Positions 45,023 through 54,569 of a stretch of DNA of 64,000 bases are shown piece after piece. Below the pieces are notes generated by a model. The model saw only the letters and a list, made by a program, of their open reading frames with translations. It ran no database searches and was not told where the DNA came from. A program made the position numbers and the translations under genes. The first letter of the stretch is position 1. Every line of letters begins with the position of its first letter. This stretch comes from Pinirhizobacter soli. Lineage in GTDB: Bacteria; Pseudomonadota; Gammaproteobacteria; Xanthomonadales; Rhodanobacteraceae. The stretch is from positions 1,450,599 through 1,514,598 of the forward strand of contig NZ_JADZLQ010000001.1 of NCBI RefSeq assembly GCF_015905305.1, written 5' to 3'.

Positions 45023-46390
45023 TCAGAGCGGCAGGAACAGGCTCACCCGCAGGCCGCCGCCCTCGCGGTTGGCCAGCGCCACGCGGCCGCCATGGGCCTC
45101 GGCAATCTCGCGCGCCAGCGCAAGGCCCAGGCCCGTGCCTGAGCGCTTGGTGGAATAGAACGGCAGCAGCGCCTGCGCCAGCACCGTTTCGCTCATGCCG
45201 GGCCCGCGGTCGGACACTTCCAGGCGAACCATCCGCGCCACCACTGCTACCGACACCGCCACTTCGTCGTCCGGGCCACCGGATTCGTGGGCGTTCTTGA
45301 TCAGGTTGATCAGCACCTGTTCGATCTGCGCGGCGTCGAAGTGTCCCGGTTCTTCCGGCAGGCGGCCGTCGAGCCGGAACTGGCAATGCAAGGCCAGCGA
45401 CTCGATATATGGCGGCCAATCGATCGCCACCGGTTGCGGCGCCGGCAACTTCGCGAAGCTGGCGTAGCCGGCGATGAAACCGTGCAGGTGGCGCGTGCGT
45501 TCGGCGATGGTGCCGAAGACGCCGGGCAGCCGGTCGGTATCGCCTCGCCGCGCAAGTTCGGCGCCCGAGTGCGCCAGCGACGAGATCGGCGCCAGGGAAT
45601 TGTTCAGTTCATGGCTGATCACGCGGATCACCCGTTTCCAGGTGGCTACTTCCTGCCGCGAAAGCTCGCGCGTCATGCGGCGGAACAACTGCAGGCGATG
45701 CGGTCTTCCCTGCAGGCGGAAATTGCGTTGCGAGATATGGAAGGTTTCCTCGCTTCCTTCCATCTCCACGGTGAGCAGGGCGTCTTCGCCCGAGGCGATC
45801 GCCTTGCGCAGCGATTCGGAAGTGCCTGCCAGGATCTCTTCGAAACCCAGCCCGTGCAGGCTGCGGCCTTCGTTGAACAAATGCCGCGCCGCGATGTTGG
45901 CATAGGTCACCTTGCCCGCCGCGTCGGTGAGCACCAGCGCCACGGGCGTATTCTGCACCACGGTGTCCAGCAGCAGTTCGCGCTGGGCCAGGTTCTGCCG
46001 CTGCTCGCGAAGGGTATTGCCCAGGGCATTGTGCGAACGGATCAGCGCGCCGAGCTCATCGCGACGATGCGAGGCGATGGAGAAGCTGAAATCGCCGTCG
46101 CGATAACTTGCCACGGCACCTTCCAGCGCGCGCAGCAGCCGCTGCAGGGGCCGGGTCACCCGATGGGCCAGCATGCTTGCCAACGGCAGCAGAACCACGA
46201 CCGTGGCAAGCATCGCGCCCAGCGACCCTACGCCACCGGGCGCGGCAATGGTGAGCTTGAACCATGTGTTGATCGCTTCGATGACCTGCGGCAGCGGCCA
46301 CACGGTCACGCCGACATAAACCAGCGCGCCCGACAACGCGGCCGCGGCCAGCAGCAGGGTCAGCCGGCCCTCAAGGCTTAACAGCCGCAT
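45023..46390 (-). CDS. Membrane sensor histidine kinase (NtrY-like)
   Basis: 455 residues. Two membrane helices (about residues 10-30 and 60-82), a HAMP segment (RVTRPLQRLLRALEGAVASY), a PAS domain (residues about 145-230, VQNTPVALVLTDAAGKVTYA), a dimerisation domain with the phosphorylated His260 in SHELNNSLAPISS, and an ATPase domain with N box LINLIKNAHESGG and DRGPGMSE, then GTGLGLALAREIAEAHGG. The HELNN H-box is typical of kinases partnered with sigma-54 regulators. It is third in the regulator/secreted protein/kinase group downstream of the FtsX permeases. ATG 46390 lies four bases after the preceding stop. Confidence 0.92.
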   Translation of the reverse strand: MRLLSLEGRLTLLLAAAALSGALVYVGVTVWPLPQVIEAINTWFKLTIAAPGGVGSLGAMLATVVVLLPLASMLAHRVTRPLQRLLRALEGAVASYRDGDFSFSIASHRRDELGALIRSHNALGNTLREQRQNLAQRELLLDTVVQNTPVALVLTDAAGKVTYANIAARHLFNEGRSLHGLGFEEILAGTSESLRKAIASGEDALLTVEMEGSEETFHISQRNFRLQGRPHRLQLFRRMTRELSRQEVATWKRVIRVISHELNNSLAPISSLAHSGAELARRGDTDRLPGVFGTIAERTRHLHGFIAGYASFAKLPAPQPVAIDWPPYIESLALHCQFRLDGRLPEEPGHFDAAQIEQVLINLIKNAHESGGPDDEVAVSVAVVARMVRLEVSDRGPGMSETVLAQALLPFYSTKRSGTGLGLALAREIAEAHGGRVALANREGGGLRVSLFLPL

Positions 46391-46394
46391 GGGC

Positions 46395-46724
46395 TCACCG
46401 GCATGCAGGATCCATCGGGGTCTGTGCGCATTGCACTGGCGGACGGCCATCCTGCGCGGTGGGCGGCTGGCCGGCTTTCTCGAAAGGCCGGCGATCCGGG
46501 TACGGATCTTTGAGCGACGCGGGTTTATTGTCGCGGAACTTGAAGTGGCTGTCGGCTTCGCCAGTACGGGACGACCGGGCATTGTTGTAAGCGTCGGCGG
46601 CCGCGGCAGCCGTGGTGCTGCGGGCGGGCCCAAACTGGTCGGCCGCCTGAGGCGACGCGGACTGGGCGAAGCTCGCCCCGGCGAACGTGGCCAGGCACAG
46701 GGCAAGGGCAAAAGGACGGACCAT
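46395..46724 (-). CDS. Small secreted protein between response regulator and kinase
   Basis: 109 residues with a clear signal peptide (FALALCLATFAGASFAQ). The mature 90 residues are polar, Pro- and Asp-rich and seem little structured, with two Cys near the end (VQCAQTPMDPACR) that may form a disulfide. GAGGA precedes ATG 46724. It sits between the regulator (77 bases upstream) and the kinase (four bases downstream) on the same strand. The location suggests a periplasmic modulator of the kinase, but that is only contextual. No family is recognised. Confidence 0.75.
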   Translation of the reverse strand: MVRPFALALCLATFAGASFAQSASPQAADQFGPARSTTAAAAADAYNNARSSRTGEADSHFKFRDNKPASLKDPYPDRRPFEKAGQPPTAQDGRPPVQCAQTPMDPACR

Positions 46725-46800
46725 GGCGCTACATCCTCGATCAGGCACGTGAGGCACGTTGTACCTCACTTGGTGTGACGCGCGACAGGGCCGGAAGGAA

Positions 46801-48141
46801 TCAGCCGGCCACGGCCAGGCCGTAGCGCTCGATCCGGCGATACAGGGCCTGGCGCGAAAGTCCCAGCGTCTGCGCCGCACGGCTCACCACGCCACCGGAA
46901 CTGGCCAACGCGGTTTCGACGGCCTCGCGGGAGGGTTCGTCCAGGTTGCGCATGGCCGAGGGCGAAGCGGCCGGGAGGTTCAAGTCGCGCACGGCGACCA
47001 CGCCGTCGCTGGCCAGCAGGCGGGCACGTTCGATGGCGTTCTTCAGCTCCCGTACGTTGCCCGGCCAGTCGTGTGCCAGCAAGGCATCGCGGGCTTCCTC
47101 CGATAGCCTGGCCCGGCCATCGAGGAAATGCTCGGCCAGGGGAAGGATGTCGTCCACGCGCTCGGACAGCGGCGGCAGGTTCACTTCGATCACGTTCAGG
47201 CGATAGAAGAGGTCCTCGCGGAAGGTACCGGCGCGGATCATGGCCTTGAGGTCGGCGTTGGTGGCGCTGATCACGCGCACTTTCACCTTGTGCGTGCGGC
47301 CTGAGCCCAGCCGCTCGAACTGCCCGGTCTCCAGAACGCGCAGGAGCTTCATCTGCCCTGGCAGCGGCAGGTTGCCGATTTCATCCAGGAACAAGGTGCC
47401 GCCATCAGCCATTTCGAAACGGCCCTCGCGGGCCCGGTTGGCGCCAGTGTAGGCACCGGCTTCGGCACCGAACAATTCAGCTTCGATCAATTCACCCGGC
47501 AGTGCACCGCAGTTGACCGCGATGAAAGCGCCTCGGCTTACCGGTGAGTTGGCGTGCACGATCGCCGCGATGCGCTCCTTGCCGGCGCCGTTGGGGCCGG
47601 TGACCAGCACCGGGACGTCGGAACGGGCCACCTGGCAGGCCAGCTCCAGCGTGCGGCCCATGGCCTCGGAGGCGAATACCAGTCCATCGAGCTCGTACTT
47701 GCGCTGCAGCGCCTCGCGGCGCTTGCGGCGCTCGACCCGGGCCCGGGTGACTTCCTTGGTGGACTCCGCCAGTTCCAGCAGGTTTTCAACCGTGGCCAGC
47801 AGCTTGGCGTCGTCCCAGGGCTTGCCCAGGTAGTCGGCGGCACCTGCCTTGACCAGTTCCACGGCGGTTTCCAGGTGCGTCCATGCCGTGAGCAGGATCA
47901 CCGGCAGGTCCGGGTGGCGTTCGCGCACGGCGCGGAACAGGGTTACGCCTTCCTTGCCGGAAGTGGTATCGGCGGTGAAGTTCATGTCCTGGACAAGAAC
48001 GTCCACGCTCTCGCGCTCCAGGATGGCCAGGCCGTCTTCCGGCGTAAGGGCCACCAGGGGGCGTATCTCGCGCAACGACAAGGCCAGCGACAGTGCGTCG
48101 CCCACGGCCGGGTTGTCGTCGATGATCAGGACAGTTCGCAT
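46801..48141 (-). CDS. Sigma-54-dependent response regulator (NtrC family)
   Basis: 446 residues with three domains. Receiver: Asp8, Asp9, Asp52 and Lys in LGKPW; the Asp52 loop is long (QDMNFTADTTSGKEG). AAA+ domain: Walker A GPNGAGKE and sensor region GGTLFLDEIGNLPLPGQ; the sigma-54 contact loop reads GAYTGA instead of GAFTGA, a tolerated Phe-to-Tyr variant. C-terminal Fis-type helix-turn-helix: AAQTLGLSRQALYRRIERYG. Its genes lie at the end of the ABC transporter cluster, and the transporter promoter is of sigma-54 type with nearby CGGACA sites, so it is the likely direct activator. ATG 48141 starts MRTVLIIDDN. Confidence 0.94.
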   Translation of the reverse strand: MRTVLIIDDNPAVGDALSLALSLREIRPLVALTPEDGLAILERESVDVLVQDMNFTADTTSGKEGVTLFRAVRERHPDLPVILLTAWTHLETAVELVKAGAADYLGKPWDDAKLLATVENLLELAESTKEVTRARVERRKRREALQRKYELDGLVFASEAMGRTLELACQVARSDVPVLVTGPNGAGKERIAAIVHANSPVSRGAFIAVNCGALPGELIEAELFGAEAGAYTGANRAREGRFEMADGGTLFLDEIGNLPLPGQMKLLRVLETGQFERLGSGRTHKVKVRVISATNADLKAMIRAGTFREDLFYRLNVIEVNLPPLSERVDDILPLAEHFLDGRARLSEEARDALLAHDWPGNVRELKNAIERARLLASDGVVAVRDLNLPAASPSAMRNLDEPSREAVETALASSGGVVSRAAQTLGLSRQALYRRIERYGLAVAG

Positions 48142-48226
48142 CTTTGCTCGTCGCATAGAGGCATGGATGCATCTCCACGCCGAAAGGTTGAAAGGGCCCG
48201 CCAAAAAATTCTAGCAGGCCCGTCGT

Positions 48227-49453
48227 TCAGGCGTTGCGCGTGGCTTCCACCGGCGACACCTTCGAGGCCCGCATGGCCGGCGCAAGTACCGCGCCCTGCC
48301 CCAGCAGCAGCAACAGCACCATGCCCACCAGCACGTACACCACGGACATCCGCTCGGTCTCGAAGTGCTGCTGCAGCCACATCGACATGCCAATGGCCAT
48401 GGCGCTGCCCACCACCACGCCCGCCCCGCCGATGAGGAAATTCTCGGTCAGGAAATAGGTGAGGATGTCACGCTTGGTGGCCCCAAGTGCCCGCCGCACG
48501 CCGATCTGCTTGCGGCGCTGGCCCACCCAGAAGCTGGTCAGACCCACGATGCCGGCCGCGGTGATCGCCAGCAGCACCGCGCAGACGATGCCCATCATGA
48601 TTGCCATGCCGCGATCGCGCTCATAAGCCTTGCTTCGCACATCGGCAAAGGTTTGCACGCCGTTCTCGTCGGGCAAGGTGCGCATGCGGTTGTTCTTCAC
48701 CAGCACGTCCAGCACATGCGCGCGCACGGCTGCCTCCTGTCCTGGCTTGGCGCGCACCAGATAGGCGTTGTAGTCGGTGTTGAGCACAGCCGGCAGGAAC
48801 GTCACGTACTGGTCCCACGTGGAGGCAAAGGAACTCACCCATGGCACCTGGGTCTTCTCCACGATGCCAACGATGGTGCTGGGCTTCTTTTCCTCGGTCA
48901 GGTAAATGTTCTTGCCGAGCGCCGAACCGTCCGGGAACAACTTGTCCGCCAGCGCCTTGGTCACGATCGTCACGGGACCTGCAATGGATTTCTTCGGGTC
49001 CTGGTCGATGACGTCACCAGCATTGAAATTGCGCCCGGCAACCAGCCTGACGCCCAGGGTGGCAAGCGCATGCTCGTCGACGAAATAAATCGCCGTCTGC
49101 CCGGTGGATTTCTTCTGGTCGGGATTGGTCCGCGCGCCCATCGACCAGCCGCCGTTGCGCAGCGGGTAGGAATTGGTGGCGTAAACCGCCTCCACATCCG
49201 GCATCTGGCGCAGTGCCTGGAGATCGGATTTTATCAGCGGAACGAAATTCTCCGTGTTGCCCACCAGGCGGTTGGTCACGATGACCAGGTTCGATTCATC
49301 GATGCCCGTACCGCGCGACAGGTGGCTTACGCGCTGATGGATGATGAACAGCGCATTGCAGACGATGGCCAGGGTCAGCGCAATCTGCAGGGCGATGAGG
49401 ATGGTGCCGGCCTTGTGCCGGCGCAGCGCGGATAAAATCGGCTTGATCATCAT
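48227..49453 (-). CDS. MacB/FtsX-type ABC permease, subtype B (copy 1)
   Basis: 408 residues: one N-terminal membrane helix, a periplasmic MacB-type core domain and three C-terminal helices. Subtype B marks are PILSALRRHKAGTILIALQI at the N-terminus, GVRRALGATKRDILTYFLTE and an end PVEATRNA. It is last of six permeases in one operon, followed 85 bases later by the regulator gene. Such permeases need the shared ATPase at 55893-56609. The substrate is not known. Confidence 0.9.
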   Translation of the reverse strand: MMIKPILSALRRHKAGTILIALQIALTLAIVCNALFIIHQRVSHLSRGTGIDESNLVIVTNRLVGNTENFVPLIKSDLQALRQMPDVEAVYATNSYPLRNGGWSMGARTNPDQKKSTGQTAIYFVDEHALATLGVRLVAGRNFNAGDVIDQDPKKSIAGPVTIVTKALADKLFPDGSALGKNIYLTEEKKPSTIVGIVEKTQVPWVSSFASTWDQYVTFLPAVLNTDYNAYLVRAKPGQEAAVRAHVLDVLVKNNRMRTLPDENGVQTFADVRSKAYERDRGMAIMMGIVCAVLLAITAAGIVGLTSFWVGQRRKQIGVRRALGATKRDILTYFLTENFLIGGAGVVVGSAMAIGMSMWLQQHFETERMSVVYVLVGMVLLLLLGQGAVLAPAMRASKVSPVEATRNA

Positions 49454-49463
49454 CGTGGTGGCC

Positions 49464-50771
49464 TCAGTTGGATTTCAGCTGCCAGGCTGGCTGCACTTGT
49501 GCTGCGCGCCAGGTGGGATAAAAGGCCGCCAGCAAGGTGGCAGCGACGGCAACCAGCAAGGTGATCAGCACCAGCGAGATATCGAGCGTCGCCAGGCGGG
49601 CGATGGCCGGTTCGAATACCAGCCCCACGCCCATCACGCCAAGGCCCGTCAACAGCAGGCCCAGTACACCGCCGGCCACGCCCACGGCGGCCGCCTCCAG
49701 CAGGAACTGGAAATAAATTTCCTTACGCGAGGCCCCAAGGGCCCGGCGCACGCCGATTTCCGGCGCACGGCGCATGAACTTCGCCAGCAGCAGGCCTACG
49801 GTATTGACCAGGCAGATCACCAGGAATCCCAGCGATACGAACAGCGAGATCTGCGTCTCGGCCGGCACCACGTGCTCGGCATCGAGGAAATCCATCACAT
49901 CGCGCAGGCGCACGTTGTTCGGCCAACGGAAACGCCCCGCCTTGCGCTGCTCGTCGACGTAGTTGGTAAGGAACTGCTTGTAGCTGGCAGCGGCCGCGGC
50001 ATCGGGCAGTTCCACCCACATCGCAAGCCATATGCATTCGGAGCGCAGGTAGTTGTCCCAGCCATCGCCCGGGTCGCTGTTGCAGTTGTTGTTGCCGTTG
50101 CTTTGCTTTTGCAGTTCTATGGCGCGGGTGAAGGGCATGTACAACTGTGCACCCTTGTCGAAACCGCCCGTATTCACCAGGTCGAAGAACCGCGGCGAGG
50201 CGTCCCAGTCTTCGATCACGCCCGACACCACGTATAGCCGGCCGTCGAGGTTGAGCTGCTTGCCCACGCTGTTGGCGCCGCCGAACACCTTGTCGTTGAG
50301 CTTCTTGGAGATGACTACCACCGCGGCGTGGCCCTCGTCTTCCTCCGCTGACCAGGGCTTGCCGAAGATGAAGGGCACGTCGAACATCGGGAAGAAGTCG
50401 GTGTACACCGCATAGGCGCCTTGGCGCTGGGGCAGCGAGGACGGATCGTCGGGGATAAGCGCCGATGCGATCGGATAGAGCGCCGTCTGGCGTGGCGCCT
50501 TGTGCGCGCGCATCAGCGCGACCACGTCCTTGTAGGTCATGGAATCGGGTGGCTCACCCTTTTCGGTGTCCTCCGGCCCCCAGTTGTCGATCGCCGGGTG
50601 GAACAGCTGGGCGGATTTCTGCGGTATGGGATTGCGCGAGGTAGCGCGGAACACCGAGTAGGTGGTCATCGACGCCGCGACGCCAAAGCCGATCGCCATC
50701 ACCATCAAGGCGGTGAGGATGGGGTTGCGCCTCAAGCTGCGCAGGCCGAGTTGGAAGTAGTAGCCGAACAT
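49464..50771 (-). CDS. MacB/FtsX-type ABC permease, subtype A (copy 1)
   Basis: 435 residues, four membrane helices with a large periplasmic domain. Subtype A marks are MFGYYFQLGLRSLRRNPILT, EIGVRRALGASRKEIYFQFL and the end QLKSN. The periplasmic domain contains CNSDPGDGWDNYLRSECIW with two Cys that may pair. ATG 50771 follows a purine-rich Shine-Dalgarno (AAGGAG). It precedes subtype B copy 1 by 10 bases. Confidence 0.9.
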   Translation of the reverse strand: MFGYYFQLGLRSLRRNPILTALMVMAIGFGVAASMTTYSVFRATSRNPIPQKSAQLFHPAIDNWGPEDTEKGEPPDSMTYKDVVALMRAHKAPRQTALYPIASALIPDDPSSLPQRQGAYAVYTDFFPMFDVPFIFGKPWSAEEDEGHAAVVVISKKLNDKVFGGANSVGKQLNLDGRLYVVSGVIEDWDASPRFFDLVNTGGFDKGAQLYMPFTRAIELQKQSNGNNNCNSDPGDGWDNYLRSECIWLAMWVELPDAAAAASYKQFLTNYVDEQRKAGRFRWPNNVRLRDVMDFLDAEHVVPAETQISLFVSLGFLVICLVNTVGLLLAKFMRRAPEIGVRRALGASRKEIYFQFLLEAAAVGVAGGVLGLLLTGLGVMGVGLVFEPAIARLATLDISLVLITLLVAVAATLLAAFYPTWRAAQVQPAWQLKSN

Positions 50772-50790
50772 GGATGGCTCCTTCGATGGG

Positions 50791-51999
50791 TCAGGCGTTT
50801 CGGGTGGCGACAACAGGGGGCACCGCGGCGGCGCGCCGCGCGGGGCCGAGCACGGCAAGCTGTCCCAGAAGCCAGAGGATCAGCGCACCGTAAGGCAGGT
50901 AATACGCAGGAAGCAGCGGCAGCTCGTACAGCTTCATCAGCACGGCGCTCAACACGTAGGCCAGCACCATGCCGACCACGATGCCGCCACCGACGATGAG
51001 GAAATTCTCTATCTGGAAATAGTGCAGGATGTCCCGCCGCGTGGCGCCGATGGCGCGGCGGATGCCGATCTGCTGGCGCCGTTGCTGCACCCAGAAGCTG
51101 GCAAGGCCCACGATGCCCAGCGCCGACACCAGCAACAGCGCCGCGATCACGCCAACCATCATGATCGCCATGGAACGGGTGTTGGCGAAATACGCATCAC
51201 GCAGTTGGGTGAGTGGACCCGACGCCGTGGCATCGAGGATCACGCTCGGCTCGTCGCGGGTAATCATGGCCGTGGCGCGCGCAAACACATCTTGAGCTTT
51301 TTCAGGCGCCACGCGGAGCAGATAGACGCTTGCCATGCCCTTGCCCGCCAACGCCGGGGTAATGAACGAATTGGTTGCCGCAAAGGGACTTGGATTAGGC
51401 CGCACCATCCTGGCCACCACGCCTACCACGCGGAAGGTCAGGTTGGTCACCAGCACCGGCTTACCCAGGGGGTTCTGCCCAGGCCACAACTTGGACGCGT
51501 AATCGGCGTCTACCAGCAGCGAGGAAGCCTTGGGCAGGAAGCCGTCCACCGGTGCGTACTCATCGGCCGTGAACCACCGGCCCGATACCAGGCGCAGGCC
51601 CAGTGTCTTGGCGAAACCTGCATCACCCAGGTAGAAGTGCGCCTGTATCCGGTAAACCGGATCGTTCGGATCGATGCGGAACCCGGCTTCGCCGGCCTGC
51701 GGGCCAAATGGCGTCGCATTGGCCACGGCCACCGATTCCACGTTAGGGATCGAGCTAAGTTTCTGGCGCAACCGCGGCCCCAGGTCCACCGCCTGGGCAT
51801 CGTCCACGCCCGCCAGGCTGATCGCCACCAGGCGGTCGTCGTCCACGCCGGTTTCCACATGCGACAGGCGCACGCGCTCAACTACCAGGTACAACGCGTT
51901 GCACAACACGGCACAGGCCAGTGCAATCTCCATGGCGATCAGGAACGTCGCCATGCGATGCTTTTTAAGCGCGGCGAGGATGGGCGCGATCTGCATCAT
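50791..51999 (-). CDS. MacB/FtsX-type ABC permease, subtype B (copy 2, most diverged)
   Basis: 402 residues. Subtype B fingerprint: PILAALKKHRMATFLIAMEI, GIRRAIGATRRDILHYFQIE and end PPVVATRNA. Compared with the other two B copies it has lost the HKAG motif (HRMA), and its periplasmic domain is different. The start ATG 51999 overlaps the preceding permease stop by ATGA. Confidence 0.89.
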   Translation of the reverse strand: MMQIAPILAALKKHRMATFLIAMEIALACAVLCNALYLVVERVRLSHVETGVDDDRLVAISLAGVDDAQAVDLGPRLRQKLSSIPNVESVAVANATPFGPQAGEAGFRIDPNDPVYRIQAHFYLGDAGFAKTLGLRLVSGRWFTADEYAPVDGFLPKASSLLVDADYASKLWPGQNPLGKPVLVTNLTFRVVGVVARMVRPNPSPFAATNSFITPALAGKGMASVYLLRVAPEKAQDVFARATAMITRDEPSVILDATASGPLTQLRDAYFANTRSMAIMMVGVIAALLLVSALGIVGLASFWVQQRRQQIGIRRAIGATRRDILHYFQIENFLIVGGGIVVGMVLAYVLSAVLMKLYELPLLPAYYLPYGALILWLLGQLAVLGPARRAAAVPPVVATRNA

Positions 52000-53321
52000 T
52001 GCACCTTCAGTTGCAGGGCCGGCGCCACACGGCTGGCGCGGAAGGCAGGAAACACACCGGCAAGCAGGCTCGCTCCCAGCGACAACGCCAGGGCCAGCAC
52101 GAACACCGGCATATCCACGGCAACGAGGTCGGCATAGGCCACCGGTTGCTGGCGAATGGCGTAGATACCGGCCACCGTCATGAACAAGCCGAAGAGGCCG
52201 CCAATCAGGCCGATCAAGCCGGCCTCCACCAGGCATTGGCCGAAGATCGCCTTACGCGAGGCACCCAGCGCCCGGCGCACGCCGATCTCATTGCTTCGAC
52301 CAATGAACTTGGCCAGCAGCAAGCCCACGGTGTTGAACAGGCAGATCAGCAGGAAGGCAAAGGCCAGCCACGTCTGCAGTTTCACGTCCGCCGGAACCAC
52401 CTGCTGGAAGTCCAGCCATTCGTGCAGGCTCATCATGCGCGTGAGCTTGGGATGCGTCAGGCGGCCAATGGATCGCTGCTGGTCGTCGTAGTCTTCGAGG
52501 AAACGCCGGTAGGCGTCGCGTGCGGCGACATCAGGCAACTCAACCCATAGCCCCACCCAGGCACACGCTGCGGTCGTCATATGGTGGGGATCGACCATGC
52601 CGTCGGACCAGCAGGTAAACGGCTGCATATCGGCCTGGGCGATGTCGATGCCAGTAGGCATCGGCAGGTAAACATCGTGCGGCGGTCCGTAGAGGTCCGC
52701 CGTGTCGCCGCCGCTGAAGCGGGCGCCGACCACCATGTAGAAGCGCGGGCGCGGACGCCAGTCGTCTAGCACGCCCACCACGCGCAGTTGCGCGCCGTTG
52801 ATCACCACATCGCGGCCCACGCTGTTGGCGCCGCCGAAAAGCCGCTGGTTCAACGTCGATGAAATCACCACCTCCCGCGCGGCGCGCTGCTCGTCCTGCG
52901 CGCTCCACGCACCGCCATAGCGGAACGGCACGTTGAACATCGGGAAGAAATCCGAAGTCGTGGCCAGCGTCTGGACGATGAAGGGCGCCTGGCCGCTGAC
53001 GGTGGGCTGCACGCGCGTGGCCGCGTTGGCAAGCATCGCCTGGCGCGACGCCCGGTGGGCCTGCCACAAGTCGTGCGCGCTGGTGTAATCGAGCAGGTCC
53101 ATCGGGGTGTGACGCAAGGTGGCCCCGGTGCTCGGATCCAGTTGCGGGAAGAACAACTTCCCGCTCTTGGCCGGCAGCGGGTCTCCCGACAACAGGAACA
53201 TCACCGACAGCGTGGTCATGCTGGCGCCGATGCCCACGGCGATCGCCAGCACCATCAATGCCGTGAGCATGCGCGTGCGGCGCAGGCTGCGAAGGGCAAG
53301 GAAGAAGTAATAACCCAGCAC
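51996..53321 (-). CDS. MacB/FtsX-type ABC permease, subtype A (copy 2)
   Basis: 441 residues. Subtype A fingerprint: LGYYFFLALRSLRRTRMLTA, NEIGVRRALGASRKAIFGQC and end ALQLKVQ. The start is GTG at 53321 with AGGAGC upstream, one base from the stop of the preceding gene. The periplasmic domain has Cys residues in PFTCWSDG and TTAACAWVG, similar in position to those of the other A copies. Confidence 0.89.
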   Translation of the reverse strand: MLGYYFFLALRSLRRTRMLTALMVLAIAVGIGASMTTLSVMFLLSGDPLPAKSGKLFFPQLDPSTGATLRHTPMDLLDYTSAHDLWQAHRASRQAMLANAATRVQPTVSGQAPFIVQTLATTSDFFPMFNVPFRYGGAWSAQDEQRAAREVVISSTLNQRLFGGANSVGRDVVINGAQLRVVGVLDDWRPRPRFYMVVGARFSGGDTADLYGPPHDVYLPMPTGIDIAQADMQPFTCWSDGMVDPHHMTTAACAWVGLWVELPDVAARDAYRRFLEDYDDQQRSIGRLTHPKLTRMMSLHEWLDFQQVVPADVKLQTWLAFAFLLICLFNTVGLLLAKFIGRSNEIGVRRALGASRKAIFGQCLVEAGLIGLIGGLFGLFMTVAGIYAIRQQPVAYADLVAVDMPVFVLALALSLGASLLAGVFPAFRASRVAPALQLKVQ

Positions 53322-53322
53322 G

Positions 53323-54567
53323 TCAGCTCCTGGTCGCTTCGACGGGGGGAATATGCGAAGCGCGCAGCGCCGGCGCGAAGGCCGAGGCCTGGCCCAGCAC
53401 GATGAGCGCGACGATGCCCGCCAGCACGTAATTGACGGACAACCTCGCCAACTCGAACTGGACCATCAGCCAGGCATTGATGGCGAAGGCCATCAACGCG
53501 CCGACCAGCACGCCGCCGACCGTGATCAGGGCATTTTCGGCGAGGAAATAATTAAGGATGTTCCGGCGCGTGGCACCCAGTGCGCGGCGGATACCGATCT
53601 GCCGACGGCGCTGCCCCACCCAGAAGCTCGACAACCCCACCACGCCCGCCGCGGTCACGGTGAGCAGGATCACGCATACCGCGCCCATCAGGATGGCCAT
53701 GCCGCGGTCGGCACGATAGGCGCGCGCGCGAATGCCGGCGAAACTCAAGACGCCATCGTCTTCCGGGATCACCCGCTGAGGGTCCACGGCATACAGCGCA
53801 TCAGGCACGGCTTTCATGGCCGCATCCAGCCTGCCGGGACGGGCACGGATGGCGTAGGTACGGTAGGTGAAGGAAAACCGTGCCGGCACAATCGATGTCT
53901 GCCAGGCAAAGCTCTCCGCCCAGGCCTGCACGGTGGAACTTTGCAGGCGATCGACCACGCCGATGATCCGGGTGGGCGGCGCCGAAGGCCCCACGTACAC
54001 CGTCTTGCCGATGGCGTCGCCATCAGGGTAAAGCTTCTGTGCCAGCGCTTTGGAAATGATCAGCTGCGCCGGTGCGACGCGATCGCGCAGGCTGTGCGGA
54101 AGAACCTCTTCGGGCCGGAAATTCCGCCCTTCCACCAGGTGCAGCCCCAGGGTTGCCAGGGTGTGCTCATCGCCCAGAAAGAAAGCCGTGGACGGGCCAA
54201 CCTTGTCGCCGTCGGGCGTCTGCCCCAGCCAGCCGGTCCAGTTGCTGTTGGCAAGGGGCAATGTGTTGGTGACGTAGGCATCGGCGACATCCGGAAGCGC
54301 ACGAATGGCTGCCAGGTCCGTGCGCACGTCGGCATCGAGCCGCGCCTTGGCCGCCTCGCCATCGCTGGGCAGTCCCCCGCGCTGCACGCTTACCTTGAAC
54401 AGGTTTGCTTCATCGATGCCCGTGGGCCGGCCGATTCGCTCGATCCGCGTGGTGATGATGAACAGTGCATTGCAGACGATCGCCAGGGTCAGCGCGATCT
54501 GCAGGCCGATCAGGAGGGCACCGGCCTTGTGGCGGCGCAACGCGACGATGATGGGTGTGATGGCCAT
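53323..54567 (-). CDS. MacB/FtsX-type ABC permease, subtype B (copy 3)
   Basis: 414 residues. Subtype B fingerprint: PIIVALRRHKAGALLIGLQI, GIRRALGATRRNILNYFLAE and end PPVEATRS. It is very similar in layout to copy 1 (IALTLAIVCNALFII is identical in both), so copies 1 and 3 seem closer to each other than to copy 2. ATG 54567 is two bases after the preceding stop. Confidence 0.9.
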   Translation of the reverse strand: MAITPIIVALRRHKAGALLIGLQIALTLAIVCNALFIITTRIERIGRPTGIDEANLFKVSVQRGGLPSDGEAAKARLDADVRTDLAAIRALPDVADAYVTNTLPLANSNWTGWLGQTPDGDKVGPSTAFFLGDEHTLATLGLHLVEGRNFRPEEVLPHSLRDRVAPAQLIISKALAQKLYPDGDAIGKTVYVGPSAPPTRIIGVVDRLQSSTVQAWAESFAWQTSIVPARFSFTYRTYAIRARPGRLDAAMKAVPDALYAVDPQRVIPEDDGVLSFAGIRARAYRADRGMAILMGAVCVILLTVTAAGVVGLSSFWVGQRRRQIGIRRALGATRRNILNYFLAENALITVGGVLVGALMAFAINAWLMVQFELARLSVNYVLAGIVALIVLGQASAFAPALRASHIPPVEATRS

Positions 54568-54569
54568 GG

